A stretch of DNA of 64,000 nucleotides from Paramacrobiotus metropolitanus (GCF_019649055.1 NW_026570302.1:372001-436000), one strand, 5' to 3'; positions 11,212 through 24,152 are shown, numbered from the stretch's first letter. Notes: generated by a model from the letters alone, not told the origin. Program-made: numbers and translations.

Positions 11212-12021
11212 AGGCCTATTTATACTCGGCTTTAAGACCGTCACATCTCACGGAACTGATGAAGTTTCGCAACGATAAACACTTCCCTATCTCCGTCACA
11301 TTGCACGTGACTGACTTGTGGAGTATAACCACATATCCGGACATCGTCCGAAAGTTAGGTCCGTCAAGTTGGTGGCCGTCAAAATTTGGCTTCGTCCGTC
11401 AAAATTTTGAAATAGAACTGGCTCTATTTTTCAAAGTTGACGGACATCAAGTGCTGTACTTTTCGCGCAAGTCTGCTTATATTCAGTAGAGAACTTCCCA
11501 AAAAGAATTCAAATTTCACCGTTCTTTATGAACTTTCCCCAAACTTGCACGTGGTTTTCACAATACTTTCTACTACGTTTTGTTCCCTTTAACATTTTCA
11601 AAATTTTTGCATTAGAAACTTGTCATGCGCGATATTTCAGTCTTTAACCCGACCGCGGGTTCACACGCAGTAACACAAGCGCAGTTTCTGATTTACTCAA
11701 ATCTAAACAAAATTTAAAACGGAGTTAGATAATTACTGGTACCAGATGTATGTACAGTACTAGGTTCCACTTGGCATACACTCAGGACAGATTCCAAAAC
11801 ATAATTCGGGTTGTTTTGGGCTCGAAATTTGGTTTTTGACGGACATGCTGTCCTAATATAAATATAAAGCCGCTTTGTACACGACCGTGATCTAAGCTGG
11901 ATGTTAGCGCCGTTTTTTGTCACGGCCACCTTTTCTCTCGTACATTCTGGTGGACGTCCATAAAACACATTTTTGACGGACGTAGAAAAAAATGTGACTG
12001 AAGTGAAGTATAAATAGGCCT
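11212..12021. mobile_element. Harbinger-type MITE with TAA target duplication
   Basis: This 810-bp element has inverted ends: AGGCCTATTTATACT at 11212 and its complement ending at 12021, with GTCACAT conserved further in. It is flanked by TAA on both sides (11209-11211, 12022-12024), the TWA target of PIF/Harbinger elements. The interior repeats GTCCGTCAA and its complement at least six times, in both orientations. No protein is encoded. It differs in its ends from the autonomous Harbinger element at 3.5 kb, so that copy is unlikely to be its mobiliser. Confidence 0.7.
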
Positions 12022-12156
12022 TAACTTTGCATTTTTGTACTTAAGGGGATCACTATGAGATGACTTTCATATAAATGGGTTATCGATATTAACATCAGCT
12101 TTTTTTTTATTTAATTGGTTTCCTTTGTGTTCAACAACAATGATTACACACTACGG

Positions 12157-14946
12157 TTACAAGTTCCAAAAACAACCAAAATCATTCCCTTCCCCAAATT
12201 TACTTCTGCCCGGCAAAGTGCCTAAAACTGCGGCAGCGTTTCCCTTCATTATCGCCAGACTGATGCGTCGTTTCAAGAAGGCGGTAGATCGGCTTTCTCC
12301 TGTCTTTCCCCGAATTAGGCGTCCAACGAAGCTGACTATATTTTTCGCGGCTTCTCCAAGCGCGCCGAGCGTTTCCACCGCGAATGGATAGAGCAGATAC
12401 TGTTCTCGAGGGAATGTTTTGTCGCTTCCGACTTTCCGCTTGCCGAGCTGCTGCACCAGCCGCTTTTGCAGTTCCTTTAATGTACGACTGTGCCATTGTA
12501 TCTGCGCATGTGGCATCCCATGCCAGCTGTTTTCCATCACGGACGGGTACCAGAGTAACTCCATCCGGCCGCATGCCATTGTCTCCCGACATTCCCTTGG
12601 GCTCAAGTTCACTAGGAATACCCGCCGCAAAAAATCCACGGTGAAGAATGCTGTTTAACTCGGAATGTAAGCTCCATCTGCCTTTGTTGTACAAACAAGA
12701 CAAGCCATGGTGACCGTCGGGGGTTACCGGAAACGAGCATGCTTGGCAGTCGTGAGTTGCTACCACGGGTAAGCCAAACCTCAGTCCGATGGCGATTCTC
12801 ACTTGATCATCGGAAAGTAGGGTGCCCAAACTAGCCGCCGGCAACGCACACAACCATGCTGCAGATTCCTTTTCTGAAGCAGCCAGCAAGAGTGCCATTT
12901 CCTTGTCGCTTCCGCTTTCCATGGTTTTCAGTCTACATCTCGAGTAAGACAATTCCACCACCGGCCAGTCCCAGCTTTTCTGAGATTTCCGAGCATATTC
13001 TACTGGCAGTTCACAATGGTAGGTATCAGTCCATAATGTTATGGCTTCATTGAGACCCGACAACTGACAGTTAGGGAGCAATTCTGAGCAGATGGACTGC
13101 ACCGAGGTAGCCGAAGCGATGAACGCTGACAGTGCTAGCTCCTCCGTACGCCGTATACCCAGTCCTCCTCGTCCTACTGGCATAGTCATCTGTGTCCACT
13201 GCGATTCATTATTATCCACGTTGGCGATTGAAGTGGTAGCTTTTTTCATCAAGCTGTCAAACTCCCGTAAAATATCCAGGCACGCATACGTTTGGCTTCT
13301 TCTTAAAACGTGCAACAGTTTCGGCGCACTTAGGCAGTTTCGTAGTAAATACAGTGCTTGCTGAGATGGTAGTAATTTTAGCTTTTCCACTAACCTTTCG
13401 ATTTCAGATATCCTGGCGCGTAGGAAAGACGGAACTGCAAATACGGTAATCGGTGAGCCGAGGAGATATAATTTCTCATTCTCGCGAACTTCCCAATCCG
13501 GCCATTGCCATAGGAAGCGATGTTTGTCCGCTGCACGCTCTTCTTCTGTTCCCCCAAAAAAATGTACTTCGCACTTTTCATGGTTTAGAACCAAACCGAT
13601 CTTTTTACCCTCTTTTTCAATCTTTTGGATGTCTGCCATAACGGCTTCTCTTTTTCCGGCCAATGTTACATCATCTAAGAAACCTAATTTCAATTCGCTG
13701 TGAAGCCCGTTCAGCAGTGGCAACGTCCCCAGGTAATATCCCAGTGGGCCAGCGTTATCTCCTTGCTGAACTCCCCATTCGGAAGCGACTACGTCCTCTC
13801 CACATACCAGGTAAGAAACTGGAGCATACTATTGGTGGAAGTAGGGATAATACTGTGGTATATCAGAGCGGACGGCGTCCAACACGGCAGTCCTGCTGAT
13901 CATATTAAAGGCATTCTTGAATCTAGTTTCACCATGACGCGTGCCTCGACATGTTCCGCCTCCAGATAACTTCGTGCTGCATGTACGGCAGCTTCGGCGG
14001 CTCCTTTCGTACCATGTCCTAACTGGACTGGTCGAAGTTTTCTGCCCATTTCTTCCTGGCATCGTGCGCTGATAATCTTGGACGCTAATCTGCGCAATAC
14101 ATCTCCCACTGCGATTGGACGAATTCCACCAGTTGGCTTTTTCAGGGCTACTAAATTTGCACCAAACAAAAAGGGACGTACGTCAACAGGAGCTTTACCA
14201 TTGACAATAACATCCAACAAACTGGTCATAGCTACACACAAGACTCCTTCAATGGCATCTCTTCTCTCCAGCATATCTTTGAGATGCTGCGGTTTCATTC
14301 CCATAAATCCACCGGCAGAGCCGGCTGGCATATCAAAAACAGCATCCAGCAGCTCCGCGAGGGTTACGCGGGGGATAGAAAGAGCGGGTGCAGGTGGTTC
14401 AGGGAAAACCGTGCCAGGCGGCCGTGGTGGGTGTTTTTCTTTTAAAGCGGCAATAGTCTCTTCGTTAATTTCTGCCAGCGATTCTTCGGAAGCCAGGAAC
14501 TTAATAATTTCCCGAGTCTTTCCGTTTTGGAACAACTGAGTAACGCGCTTACGGAGTTTAGCAACGTCATCGGGCTTTTCTTTACGGCTCCTTGAAGATA
14601 CATTTCGTACAGGGTGCCCATGCTTCGTTTCTGGCTCTTGTATTCCGTCTGCTTCTACCATACACTTGAGGTTTCTCTTTACTGTAACACTCAAGGATTC
14701 TTTGCGGAGCGCTTTCGTTTCAGGTAGGGCGAGGGCTTCTCTACAAAACAGTAACACAGCGCACCAGGATTGTGTATCGTTCAGCTGAACACAGCGACGG
14801 ACTCGCTTCAGAAACTCCTGTGTGCATAGGTAGCGCGCTGTTTTAGGGATTCGTGCGGAAATGTGGATCCGTGGGGCTGTTAAAATCTTGCTAAGACAGG
14901 ATACAGACGGCTGAGCGGACATATTTACCGTACTCTTCGATGCCAT
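12157..14946 (-). pseudogene. Decayed non-LTR-type reverse transcriptase
   Basis: Fragments in all three minus frames together spell one protein. They run: an N-terminal part from 14946; the fingers/palm (GANLVALKKPTGGIRPIAVG, then AEAAVHAARSYLE); FKNAFNMISR; the active-site region GFLDDVTLAG (LDD where YADD is usual); a thumb; and a C-terminal tail with RPDGVTLVP and AWDATCADT. That tail could be a restriction-like endonuclease (inference). At least three frameshifts break it, near 13.92, 13.8 and 12.44 kb. A run of A on the minus strand at about 12.10-12.11 kb may be the poly(A) end. It is not functional as read. Confidence 0.8.
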
Positions 14947-15517
14947 ACGGTCTTTGGAGGTTTGAACCGCATGTCGATCGTCCCGTCCTTCTTGCGTGTC
15001 AACGGCAGTTCCCCGCTCGCAGACATGGTAGAACCCAAAAAGAGGGGAACAGGCAGCAGGTGCACAACGCAAAGCAAAACAGTGGAGGAAAAGAGACTTA
15101 CGAGAACTCCGCAGGTGTGTCGCTTGATGTCTGCGGGACAGCTGCCACCACACAGCCTCTGGAGAACGCAATCTTCCAGACTCAGGTCCCGCAGCCACCC
15201 TCCATACTGAACGGCGGGAAATTTGCCATTCAGGGGCAAAATAAAAAAAAGGCCCAATAAATTTTATTAGTTATTCAGCCGACCGTCCATAAGGTGAATC
15301 AAAAATCAAAAAATAAGTTATAATTACACAGATTCTCAGAATAGTGCAACCTCATAATCAGCTTGTAGGAAATTTTTCGGGCTTTCAAATAGTATGTTCG
15401 ATGGGATATATTGTATTGTGATCATAAGTTATTAGTAAAACAACAAGACCGGGTCAGCATAGGCGAAGTAAGTGCAATGATCTTATCGGCTAGCCATGGC
15501 CAGCCGCATGACAGATA

Positions 15518-15599
15518 GACCTGGACAGCAGAACAGAACGCCTCATGCTGTCCTGTTAGACCTCAACAGCAGAACAGAACGCCTCATGCTGTCCTGTGG
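15518..15599. repeat. Two tandem 41-bp units
   Basis: Two adjacent copies begin at 15518 and 15559. Each contains AACAGCAGAACAGAACGCC or a close variant, followed by TCATGCTGTCCTGT. They differ at only a few bases, so the duplication is fairly recent. Confidence 0.85.
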
Positions 15600-15971
15600 C
15601 CGGAGCCAAGCTCATTCTTCCTTCTCAGGCTATGCTCTGTCTAATCTCTATCCTGCAAAACGCGGGCTTGGGTAGCCGGCTCTGGCTCACATTGCTGCCG
15701 GTCAGTCAGCAAGCCTTTCATTCAGCTGCCGTTCTCCAAAAACTTGTGAAATGGCTTTAAAAATCGATAACTCCATTGTAAAACTTGCTACACTTTCCAA
15801 ATGGGCATCAGATAATGTGTTATTTTCTAGAAAGTCGAGATACTGCCATAGTCCAATAAGGCATGTTTGAATAAACTCAAAAAGAAACCCTTTTCAAAAA
15901 GTGTTTTTCTCGATTTTTTTGTAAACTAACAACATTTTTTATTAGCATGTTGGAGAATATAAGCTTTCTAG

Positions 15972-16080
15972 GCTAAAACACATCCAATGATGTGTATCAC
16001 ATCTGATTTGAAAAAACTTTCTCATGCTAAAACACATCCAATGATGTGTATCACATCTGATTTGAAAAAAACTTTCTCAT
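15972..16080. repeat. Two tandem 54-bp units
   Basis: Copies begin at 15972 and 16026, each reading GCTAAAACACATCCAATGAT and ending in a run of A plus CTTTCTCAT. They are almost identical; the A-run differs by one base. Each unit also contains the imperfect palindrome ACACATC/GATGTGT. Confidence 0.85.
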
Positions 16081-17011
16081 TCGACTTTTGAATTCAAAGG
16101 TTTTCCTTTGTTTCTGGAATAGCTCTGTCCAGAGAGAGCGTAGACAAGATCGCAATACACCATTGTGTAGCCAAACCCTTTGCGCATGCAGTCAGAACAA
16201 TGGAAACAATGATCTTCCAGTTGTTTTTAACCTATTCATGTTTTCCCAGACCCACTTTCATCTCATAGGGACCCCCTTAATGATTCATTGGCTGCTGTGC
16301 TGTTGAGTGTATCGTGTCAGCTACTGTACAGAGTACAGCGCCCGAAGCTGCTAGCCAGGTTGATTGATTCATGGCCGCACGACCGGCTTGCCAGTTGGGA
16401 CTGATAATAAATATTACCATTCCTTGCTATCAGTTCATACACTGAAATCGGTGCTGGAATGGTAAAAACACAGATACTACGCCTAGTTTAGCGCAATAAT
16501 GTTATCATAGTAATATAACCCAAAATTAATAAAGCTTCAAGCACTCATAAAGCGGTCGACAATCAATTTGGGACGAGCTTGTATAATCAATGGCTGTGGC
16601 AACTCGGGTAAAACGAGGTCACCCTCTGATAAGTATCCAGTGCCTTCGTGTACAGTACCTAACACGTTTATATGAACACCGTTACCTGAAGCCGGGACAA
16701 CAATTGGTCACCTTGATAAGAGGGGCAGAAATGAGTGCGACCTCAACTTTTGTCAATACATAGCTTGCCTTCTGTTTGCTTAGCGGCTGGGAGTAACCTC
16801 TGTCCTCTGCTGTACATTTCAAACAAATAATCCGTGTCATCACGGCGGCCTCAAAAGATAATATTTAAGAAACTTACCGAATTATTAATCAGCGCTTAGA
16901 AATCGCCAGCAATATCTAGCGTGCGTTGCGAAAGCTTCAGCTCAATAAATCTGGAATTCCGTGGATAATTTTTATATATTTACTTTTTGTCTACTATTTT
17001 GCTCATTACTA

Positions 17012-19574
17012 ATGCCAAAGATGAGTGATTTTCAAATGCTCCTTTGTAAATACTGTAACATCGATGGCGCCACAAACGGTAACCATACGTGCCATTGTGT
17101 CTATACCTACGCACCCAAAGATTTCCTAGGGAGAGGCAGCTATGGAATGGTGTACAAGGGAAAAGCCGCAGAAGGCAGTAAATTCGATGGAAGAAACGCC
17201 GTTGCAGTTAAACTTATTCAAAAGAAAGCTGACGGTGGAAGTTCGTTAGGCACCACAGAGGGATGGAATAAATGGTGTGATAAATTAAAAACTCTCCTCC
17301 GTCTGCAGCATAATCATCTGGTTACGTACCATAAAATTACTATCGAAAGAGAAGATGCCGTGGTAAATGCCACTCTGGTGATGGATTCTTGTAACCGAGG
17401 TAAGAGGTTTCGTCGGGTTCTTTGGACATTATCCCGGTATGTTGTAATGTTGATATGAGGAGAATGAGTTGGGTACATGATATTAAATTCGTTACATCCA
17501 CGGAAACTCTCGCTTTTGTTGCTGTGTACAAATTCAAACGTTTTGTAACTTTTGTTGCACCGTTTCCTAGCATTTCGTTTGCAAACGATCTGTAGAGAAT
17601 TAGGAATTACCAGTACAGTACTCGTATCGAAGGTAAAACACTTCCTGCCCAAAATTTCTGGTTGTTTAGACAATTTCATAGAACATACTTAATGACATTT
17701 AAAAGTACAAAATTTCAAACGAATTCCTAATCCGTCAAAATTCTTATTTCGTGTCTAGACTTAGCTGCGGTCATAGAGAAGGATTTACTTGATTACAACG
17801 CCGCAGTAAATTATGCATGCCAAATTGCCGATGGACTAAGCTACCTACACCAGGATGATGTTAAAATTATGCACGGAGACTTAAAACCGGAAAACATTTT
17901 GATCCAGTCCATAGGGAAGGAGAACAAGTTGATGATCTGTGACCTGGATGATTTTGTTAAAATCCAGGATGAAAGGATCAGCAGCGCTGATCTTACTACG
18001 GGGGTGGGAACATGCCGCTACATGTCTCCCGAGTTGTCCCGCTTTATTATCAACAAAGACCTGAAGGGAAATCTGGTTAGACGGCGAACCGATACATGGA
18101 GTTTGGGGTGTATTATTCTTGATTTAATTGCATGTGTTATGGATCAGCGTGAGAGATCGCTGGTCAAATTACCGGGGAGTCTTAAGGCCATGGAAAACAT
18201 GTCGAAATTGAAGTACACTACAGCGGTGATTAAGGGATGGGTGCCATATACTTGGGATTCTATACCGTCGGATATAGCGCAGTGCATCATGCGCTGCTTT
18301 ACGTACGATAGGCGCGATAGGATAAAAGCCGAAGAACTCCTACAGAAACTGCGAAATGTTAGGGATACATTACCAAATAAAATCGCCTTATTTGTACACC
18401 GTCTCATGGGAGGAAAGACCGGGGTGTCGGCCTATGTGTTTGAAGCAAGAACAAATACAATGGAATTGCTCAAGTTACCGGCGGATTTACAGAACAAGGC
18501 TTTCGCGGGGCAAGTCAAAGGACTGGACAACGAGACGGTATTTCAGGTTGTTAGTGCGGATAAGGTTAGCTGGGATACGGTTTCGTGGAATTTACAGGAG
18601 CAATCCTCTAACACGCTTGTATTTTCGCGTTTGTCGCCCGGATGTCTTACAAAGGTGCAGAATAAGATTTACTTCTCTAATCGGCTTCCATGTGCGGGTG
18701 TTAAATCTGAACTGCTGGAAATGGATCTTGCAAGTGGCGTGCCTATCACGAAGCGCATTGTATTACCAGAAAAATTTGCAGAGTAAGTACACGCTAATTC
18801 TGCTGCTTTTGCTTGAGCAATCCATTAATTGAAAACTGCTTGGAGCTCTTTAAATAATTCTCCGGTAACATGAATCGTTAAAGTGTAAATGGACAATTTC
18901 CGCGTAAAATTAAACGGAAAGGTCACTTCATAAGAAAAGCGTTGCAGTTGTCGTAATTACAATCCTGTTGCTTTCGTAGTTTGCGCTTCATACACAGTGC
19001 AGCGCGCCTCGGCCACCGATACATAATCTTCTTCGGTGAAATCAACGAGGTGATCAATCACAATTCCATTTTTGCGCTATGTTACGACACAGTCACCGGA
19101 TCGTGGCAACCGTTGCCGAGTCTTGCGGATGGCCGTCGCGATTATGCGGTAGTCGTTGTAGGGACCGATGTCTACGTTACCGGTGGCATGAGTTTCAAGG
19201 ACACCTCCCAGGGACATCAAACAACAGTCGAAAAATCGTGTTTGCGTTTACGTATTGCTGATGCACAAATGGAAAACTTACACTGGGAGACACTGAAGGC
19301 AGAGCTGGTACTTTCGCGAGTAGATCATTGTGCGTTTGCTGTCGGTAACAAACTGTATGTCTACGGTGGACGGTACGCGGATGGATCACCTCCGCTGACC
19401 ATGGAGATGTATGACACTGATAACACGACAGCCGGTGCGGGTTGGGTTAGCGTATCTCTTAAGGAACTGCCTCAGGAAGATGGATTTCAAGAAAAAAACG
19501 GCCGTGTTGTGCGTACAGTGTGTGTTCCATTCCATGCTGAATCATCAGGAAATGTCTCGGTGTTAGCTGCATGA
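17012..19574 (+). CDS. Protein kinase fused to kelch-like repeats (three exons)
   Basis: Exons 17012-17399, 17759-18782 and 18980-19574 join in frame (CGAG|GTAAGAG, GCAGA|GTAAGT), giving 668 residues. The kinase spans about residues 34-310: glycine loop LGRGSYGMVYKG, Lys67 in AVAVKLI, catalytic loop HGDLKPEN at 168-175, metal motif DLD at 191-193, MSPEL and DTWSLGCIILDL. HGD replaces HRD and DLD replaces DFG; the catalytic Asp, Lys and Asn remain, so activity is possible. Residues from about 330 look like kelch blades (HRYIIFFGEIN, DVYVTGGMS, KLYVYGGRY). The N-terminus has a Cys/His-rich patch (CKYCNIDGATNGNHTCHC). No BTB domain is present. The start is the first in-frame ATG; a 5' exon could exist. 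Confidence 0.85.
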
Positions 19575-20418
19575 GCAAGTGCTGCTCCAGAAATTTACCG
19601 TTTGCACAGATACGATTGTATACAGCTTATGTATACGAAGTTTATGTATACGTATACGAAGTATAGATATACGTACGAGATAACAGAATTAGAAGTGTGT
19701 ACCATAACAGCGAAATTTTATTTTTGGTCGTTCTTCTTATTCATCTTAGCGTTATACACCGGATTAATTCCACATCGGTTCACCGCTACATTACACGAAT
19801 AACATGCTACAGGTATTAAGTAAGTAACACACAAATTAATGCATTTGTAAGTACCAGTTTCATACAATTCGAAGCGTTAATACCGTCAACTGCCTTTAAT
19901 AACGCTAGCGGTAAGGATGTGGTGCAACATGCATGGAGTGTATTTTTAGCTTTGCTTAGAGCCGCCAAAAATTATCGTACCATAGCGCAACGCTTAAGAC
20001 AGTAATTTACTTACAGAGTATCTGTACATGTTACCTAGTTGTGCGCATTGGGAAGATTATTTTTGGACTGCCGGAATATGCATGGCGGAGAAACGATGCG
20101 TGTAGCAATATACTGTACATGAACACAGTTGTGTACAACTACTAGAAGAAAATACGCTTGCTACACGAGCGATATGCACAAGCGTATGGCCGTTTTATTA
20201 CAGTATCGTTTTTATCGTAAAATTTAACGACGATTTGATAAGCTTACTGAGATAGCAAACACAGCCGTTACGGCGGCACACACTTCGCTTCATACCTGTC
20301 GCACACACATTTAGATGAACACCTCTCCGCTATAGCAGCACTTGGATTCTTAGTAGCGTTTGTTCCGTATGGCAAATCACTGCTAAGTTTTTGGAGAGGT
20401 ATTTAGAATGTGGCGAGC
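19575..20418. other. Intergenic between kinase-kelch and fucosyltransferase A
   Basis: No gene is supported. At 19618-19675 there is a short run of TATGTATACG-like repeats, partly palindromic. The rest is AT-rich and likely carries the fucosyltransferase promoter. Confidence 0.4.
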
Positions 20419-22725
20419 ATGTTTCGTCCAAAATGTAACCGCCGATTTACAGCATGCGTTGGATCATTCACGTTCGGTTTTCTCATCATCGTTGCCATCG
20501 TTTTCAAATACAACAGCATCCACAATAATCCTACCAACCGCGGCGATCCCCCGACGTCCTCCCCGAAGCTGATATTATTCTGGAACAAATTCTTCAATCA
20601 CGATCATCCCGATCTGCATGTCAGTTTCGCGGGATGCGCCGTGCAGACGTGCACGACAACCAACAACCGTTCGCGGTTACGCGAAAGCAGCGCCGTCGTT
20701 ATCCATGCCGGTAACGTCAAAATCCAGGATCTCCCGCCCACGCGGCATCCCGCACAGTACTTTATCTTCTTCCACATGGAGAACCCCTTCCGCACCACGC
20801 CTAACTTCCGGCTGCCCTTATGGCGCAACTACTTCAACCTGACGTGGACGTACCGGCGAGATTCGGATGTGCGCTCGGTGTTCTATGTGAATTTGTACCG
20901 GCGACGCAACTGGTGGACGGATGCGCCGGGAAAACGGCATATGTTGAAGGAAAGGAAGAATGCTGCGGTGGCGCTGGTATCGCACTGTGCAGCGGAGAGC
21001 CATAGGGATGAGTATACCCGCACGTTGGGACGGTATTTTCCGGCAGATTCGCTGGGGAAGTGTAGATCTAAGGACGGAGAGTGGGCCCAGGATGAATCGA
21101 TCATTGGCCAGTATAAATTTTATCTGGCCTTCGAGAACGGGTGAGGTTTTAAGAGAAACCACTATTAACCTCATGTTTTTGCCCTTGCTGAGTGAGCTAT
21201 TGACTTAATGAGACACGGTCTAAATCCACTGACTAAAAATAAAGATGATCTGTTGCACAATACAGTAATTCTGAAAAAGGGTGTTTTAAACAATGTTTTC
21301 CCGAAAAAAAATGTGATCTGTTGAATTTTATACGAATAGTTTATCTGGCTAGTAAGTAAGATGATGATTGTGCTCTTCGGTTTAACAGACTGAACTGATG
21401 TGGTGATTAGAGTTTGATGATATCGTAGTGCAGTGGATGCAAAAAATACTACCGTGCGCACGCCTTCGGCGGCATAAATTCGCTTAGCACGCATTTAAAA
21501 TCATAATGTTTGCACAAACAGTTTGAAGTAAAAGTTTTTAAACTTTTGTTTGATTTTTCTAAACTTTGCAATGCACATTGCAACGATCCAAGTAATGGAA
21601 AAAATGTCAACAGCCGAGAACTGCTACAGTATAATTATAACAGTTGCGCATAAATGCCTTACTTAATCGGATAAGAATTTTAACTAAGTCATTTAGTCCA
21701 CTAAATGTTTGGAATAAAAATCCGCTTACCGTTCTTAATTATTTGAACGAAAACTATTTAAAAACTATATATGCAAGTACCAAAGAGTCTGCTAGTATTA
21801 CTAATATAGGTTTATGCCAAGTCAATTTTCCCTCGAAATTAAGACCAAAACATGGGTGTTTTAGCATCCACTATACTACGAAATTAACAAATTTTAACCA
21901 CGGCATCAGTTGAATCTTTTAATCCGAAGAGCAATATCACCAGGTACGGGCAATAAAATTATAAAATAAACTACTGATATCAATTTCAACATTTGTTCAC
22001 AAACTTACTAGGTACGGGCAATAAAATTATAAAATAAACTACTGATATCAATTTCAGCATTTGTTCACAAACTTCTTTTCAAAAAAGTTAAAAACAGTTT
22101 CAACGGAGGGTAAAATTTGGTAAAAATACAATCTAAATATACAAATGTTACACAATATTCAAAGAGTGTATTAAATTCGCTTCGATTTGCTGTTGTCTCC
22201 CAAATTTAAATATAAATTGTAGTTTAATACTCATAACGTTGCAGATACTGCAAGGATTATATAACCGAGAAGCCCCTGCGCGGACTGTATTACGAAACCG
22301 TTCCTGTTGTGATGGGAGCGGCCAATTATAGCGCTATTTTCCCGCCGAAGTCTTTCATCAACACTGCCGATTTTGGATCGGCGCGCGAGTTAGGCGAATA
22401 CCTGACGTATCTCTCCCGGAACCTGACCGCGTACGAAGAGTATTTTGCCTGGAAATACGATACACAATACCTGGATTTGCCGGGGAATTATCAGCCTAAA
22501 CACAATGACGCTTGCCAGTTGTGCACGTTACTGCATCGAACGGATGCGCCGGCGAAGTCCTATGACGACATTTACGAGTGGTGGATGGAAAGGTCACAGT
22601 GTGTCATACCGTTTACTGCGTACCGAGAATGGATGCCGCTGCCAGGTTTTGTGATTTTTTATGGGTACGCTGGGATTGGTTTTGTGTTTGTTATTGGGTA
22701 TTTGAGGTTTCGTTTCCGAAGATGA
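20419..22725 (+). CDS. Alpha-1,3-fucosyltransferase A (GT10), two exons
   Basis: Exons 20419-21140 and 22245-22725 join in phase 2 (GAACGG|GTGAGG to GCAG|ATACTGC), giving 400 residues. It would transfer fucose from GDP-fucose to N-acetylglucosamine in glycans in the Golgi lumen (family knowledge). A type II anchor lies at about residues 14-30. The GT10 signature is split by the intron: YKFYLAFENG then YCKDYITEK, followed by VPVVMGAANY and FPPKSFINTADF. The Cys-x-x-Cys ACQLC near the C-terminus matches known core fucosyltransferases. The last 25 residues are a second hydrophobic segment ending RFRFRR, which is unusual. The Ser normally after FEN is Gly. The start is the first in-frame ATG. Confidence 0.9.
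21943..22076. repeat. Two tandem 68-bp units inside the intron
   Basis: Copies start at 21943 and 22011, each beginning GGTACGGGCAATAAAATTAT. They differ at about one position plus the ends. They lie in the single intron of fucosyltransferase A. Confidence 0.85.
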
Positions 22726-22933
22726 ACTATGTGTACAGTCTGTGTTGTGTTGCAAAGATAAAATAGAAATACTGCAGAATATTACTGCAGAATGAATTAA
22801 GCAGGAAAGAGCACGAAAATTAAGCGAGGCATTTCCGATCTGAATCAGGCATACATTTATTTTTACTTGCCTATAAAGTGTATGTTGCGGTTACTACTAA
22901 AATAACATAATAGTCAATAGAGACACTCCTAGG

Positions 22934-23118
22934 CGGAATGTTTTCTAAAACTGCTCCTGTTATATTGGGCGCGGACAACACTGTTAACTTCCCGCGAAAA
23001 TCTTTCATTAACACCGCCGATTTTGGGAGCTGGCCCGCGAGCTAGAGGAGCACGTACAACGTGTCTCTCGGTGCTTTCCAAAAGTTGAGCAAGTACGCTA
23101 CGTATTTTGCTTGGACCG
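22934..23118 (+). pseudogene. Relic of a third fucosyltransferase second exon
   Basis: This stretch aligns with exon 2 of its neighbours from the codons before PVV onward: APVILGADN for VPVVMGAAN and FPRKSFINTADFG for FPPKSFINTADFG. It then meets a stop after WPAS, and a frameshift is needed to continue through a region like ELARELEEHV up to the YFAW equivalent. No first exon is seen. It shows the locus once had at least three copies. Confidence 0.8.
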
Positions 23119-24152
23119 AGGTATGATCAAAATTACGTTTTTGTCGACCATCCATGCTTGTTCGAAGGCCAACCCTAGCAGACAACGAGCACAACTGACA
23201 AAAATAAAACACAATTTATTGGTAATTGTAATCTGTACCAGTTTTACCGGTTTATTTACTGTAAACCGGATACCATATATATAAATATTCGCTGCAAGGT
23301 GCAACGGTAACCACAAGCAATACATAGAAGGCAATAACCCGTTCAAAGCACGTCGAAACGGCAGAATCTTGCAAAGCAGAGAGAAAATGGCGAATATGGA
23401 AGGAGAAAGAGGCATGACTAACTACTCTGTACATTATACCGAATTATCCAATAATTCTATCGAAATGCATACGAGAAACGTACAAAAATAATAAGAACAG
23501 AGTGTAAGGAGAATGTGTATGTTAGAAATCGTTCAAAATGTGGTGGACAACGATTATTAAGTAATTCCGCATAGCCTCCCCACAGCACGAGCACAGTACT
23601 GTATACGTTTGTGTACGTAGTGATGTGCTTGTGCAGTATTGTTTAACGGTGAATGCTTCACTATGTATTGTACAGCATCTGCACAGCGCGGTGCACTGTT
23701 TAATCACACTACATTTCTACTGCGGTTGGAAGAACCGGATGTATGGTAAAAAAACAAGTGACTGCAGCCGTTTGCTAACCGCTGAGTCGACGTTATCCAT
23801 GCAGCCGTCTTCCGGGCCAAGTTTATCGATCGATGCAAAGTTTGATTGTGTGGTTGATGCGCTCGCATGCAGAGCATAGCCCCACATGATTATAACAGCT
23901 CATAAGCGTTCGATCTCAATGATGTGCAATGTGCATGATCCCAGACTGCGGTTTGCGCTAGCGTCTGAAACAGCAACGCGACCGTTGTAGAATCGCTACA
24001 ACTCATCACCATGTTCGAGGCAATTGTCACCACGCAACTGTTTTGGGTCTGTTTGCCCGTAAAATACTTTTTTAAATCCTAGCAAATCGTTTAAGTTAAT
24101 TACCGTTAATTATCAGCAAACCGTTTTGAAATTAACCAGAAATGCGGCGAGC
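23119..24152. other. Intergenic upstream of fucosyltransferase B
   Basis: Nothing coding is supported. Open frames such as 23625-23879 lack domains. The end of the stretch likely holds the promoter of fucosyltransferase B. Confidence 0.35.

Larger units (their letters stand above)
14947..17011. other. Intergenic region with two tandem duplications
   Basis: The part to about 15.24 kb may be the 5' region of the decayed retrotransposon. The rest, up to the kinase start, holds no supported gene. It contains two short tandem repeats (listed separately) and AT-rich sequence leading into the kinase-kelch gene. Confidence 0.4.
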
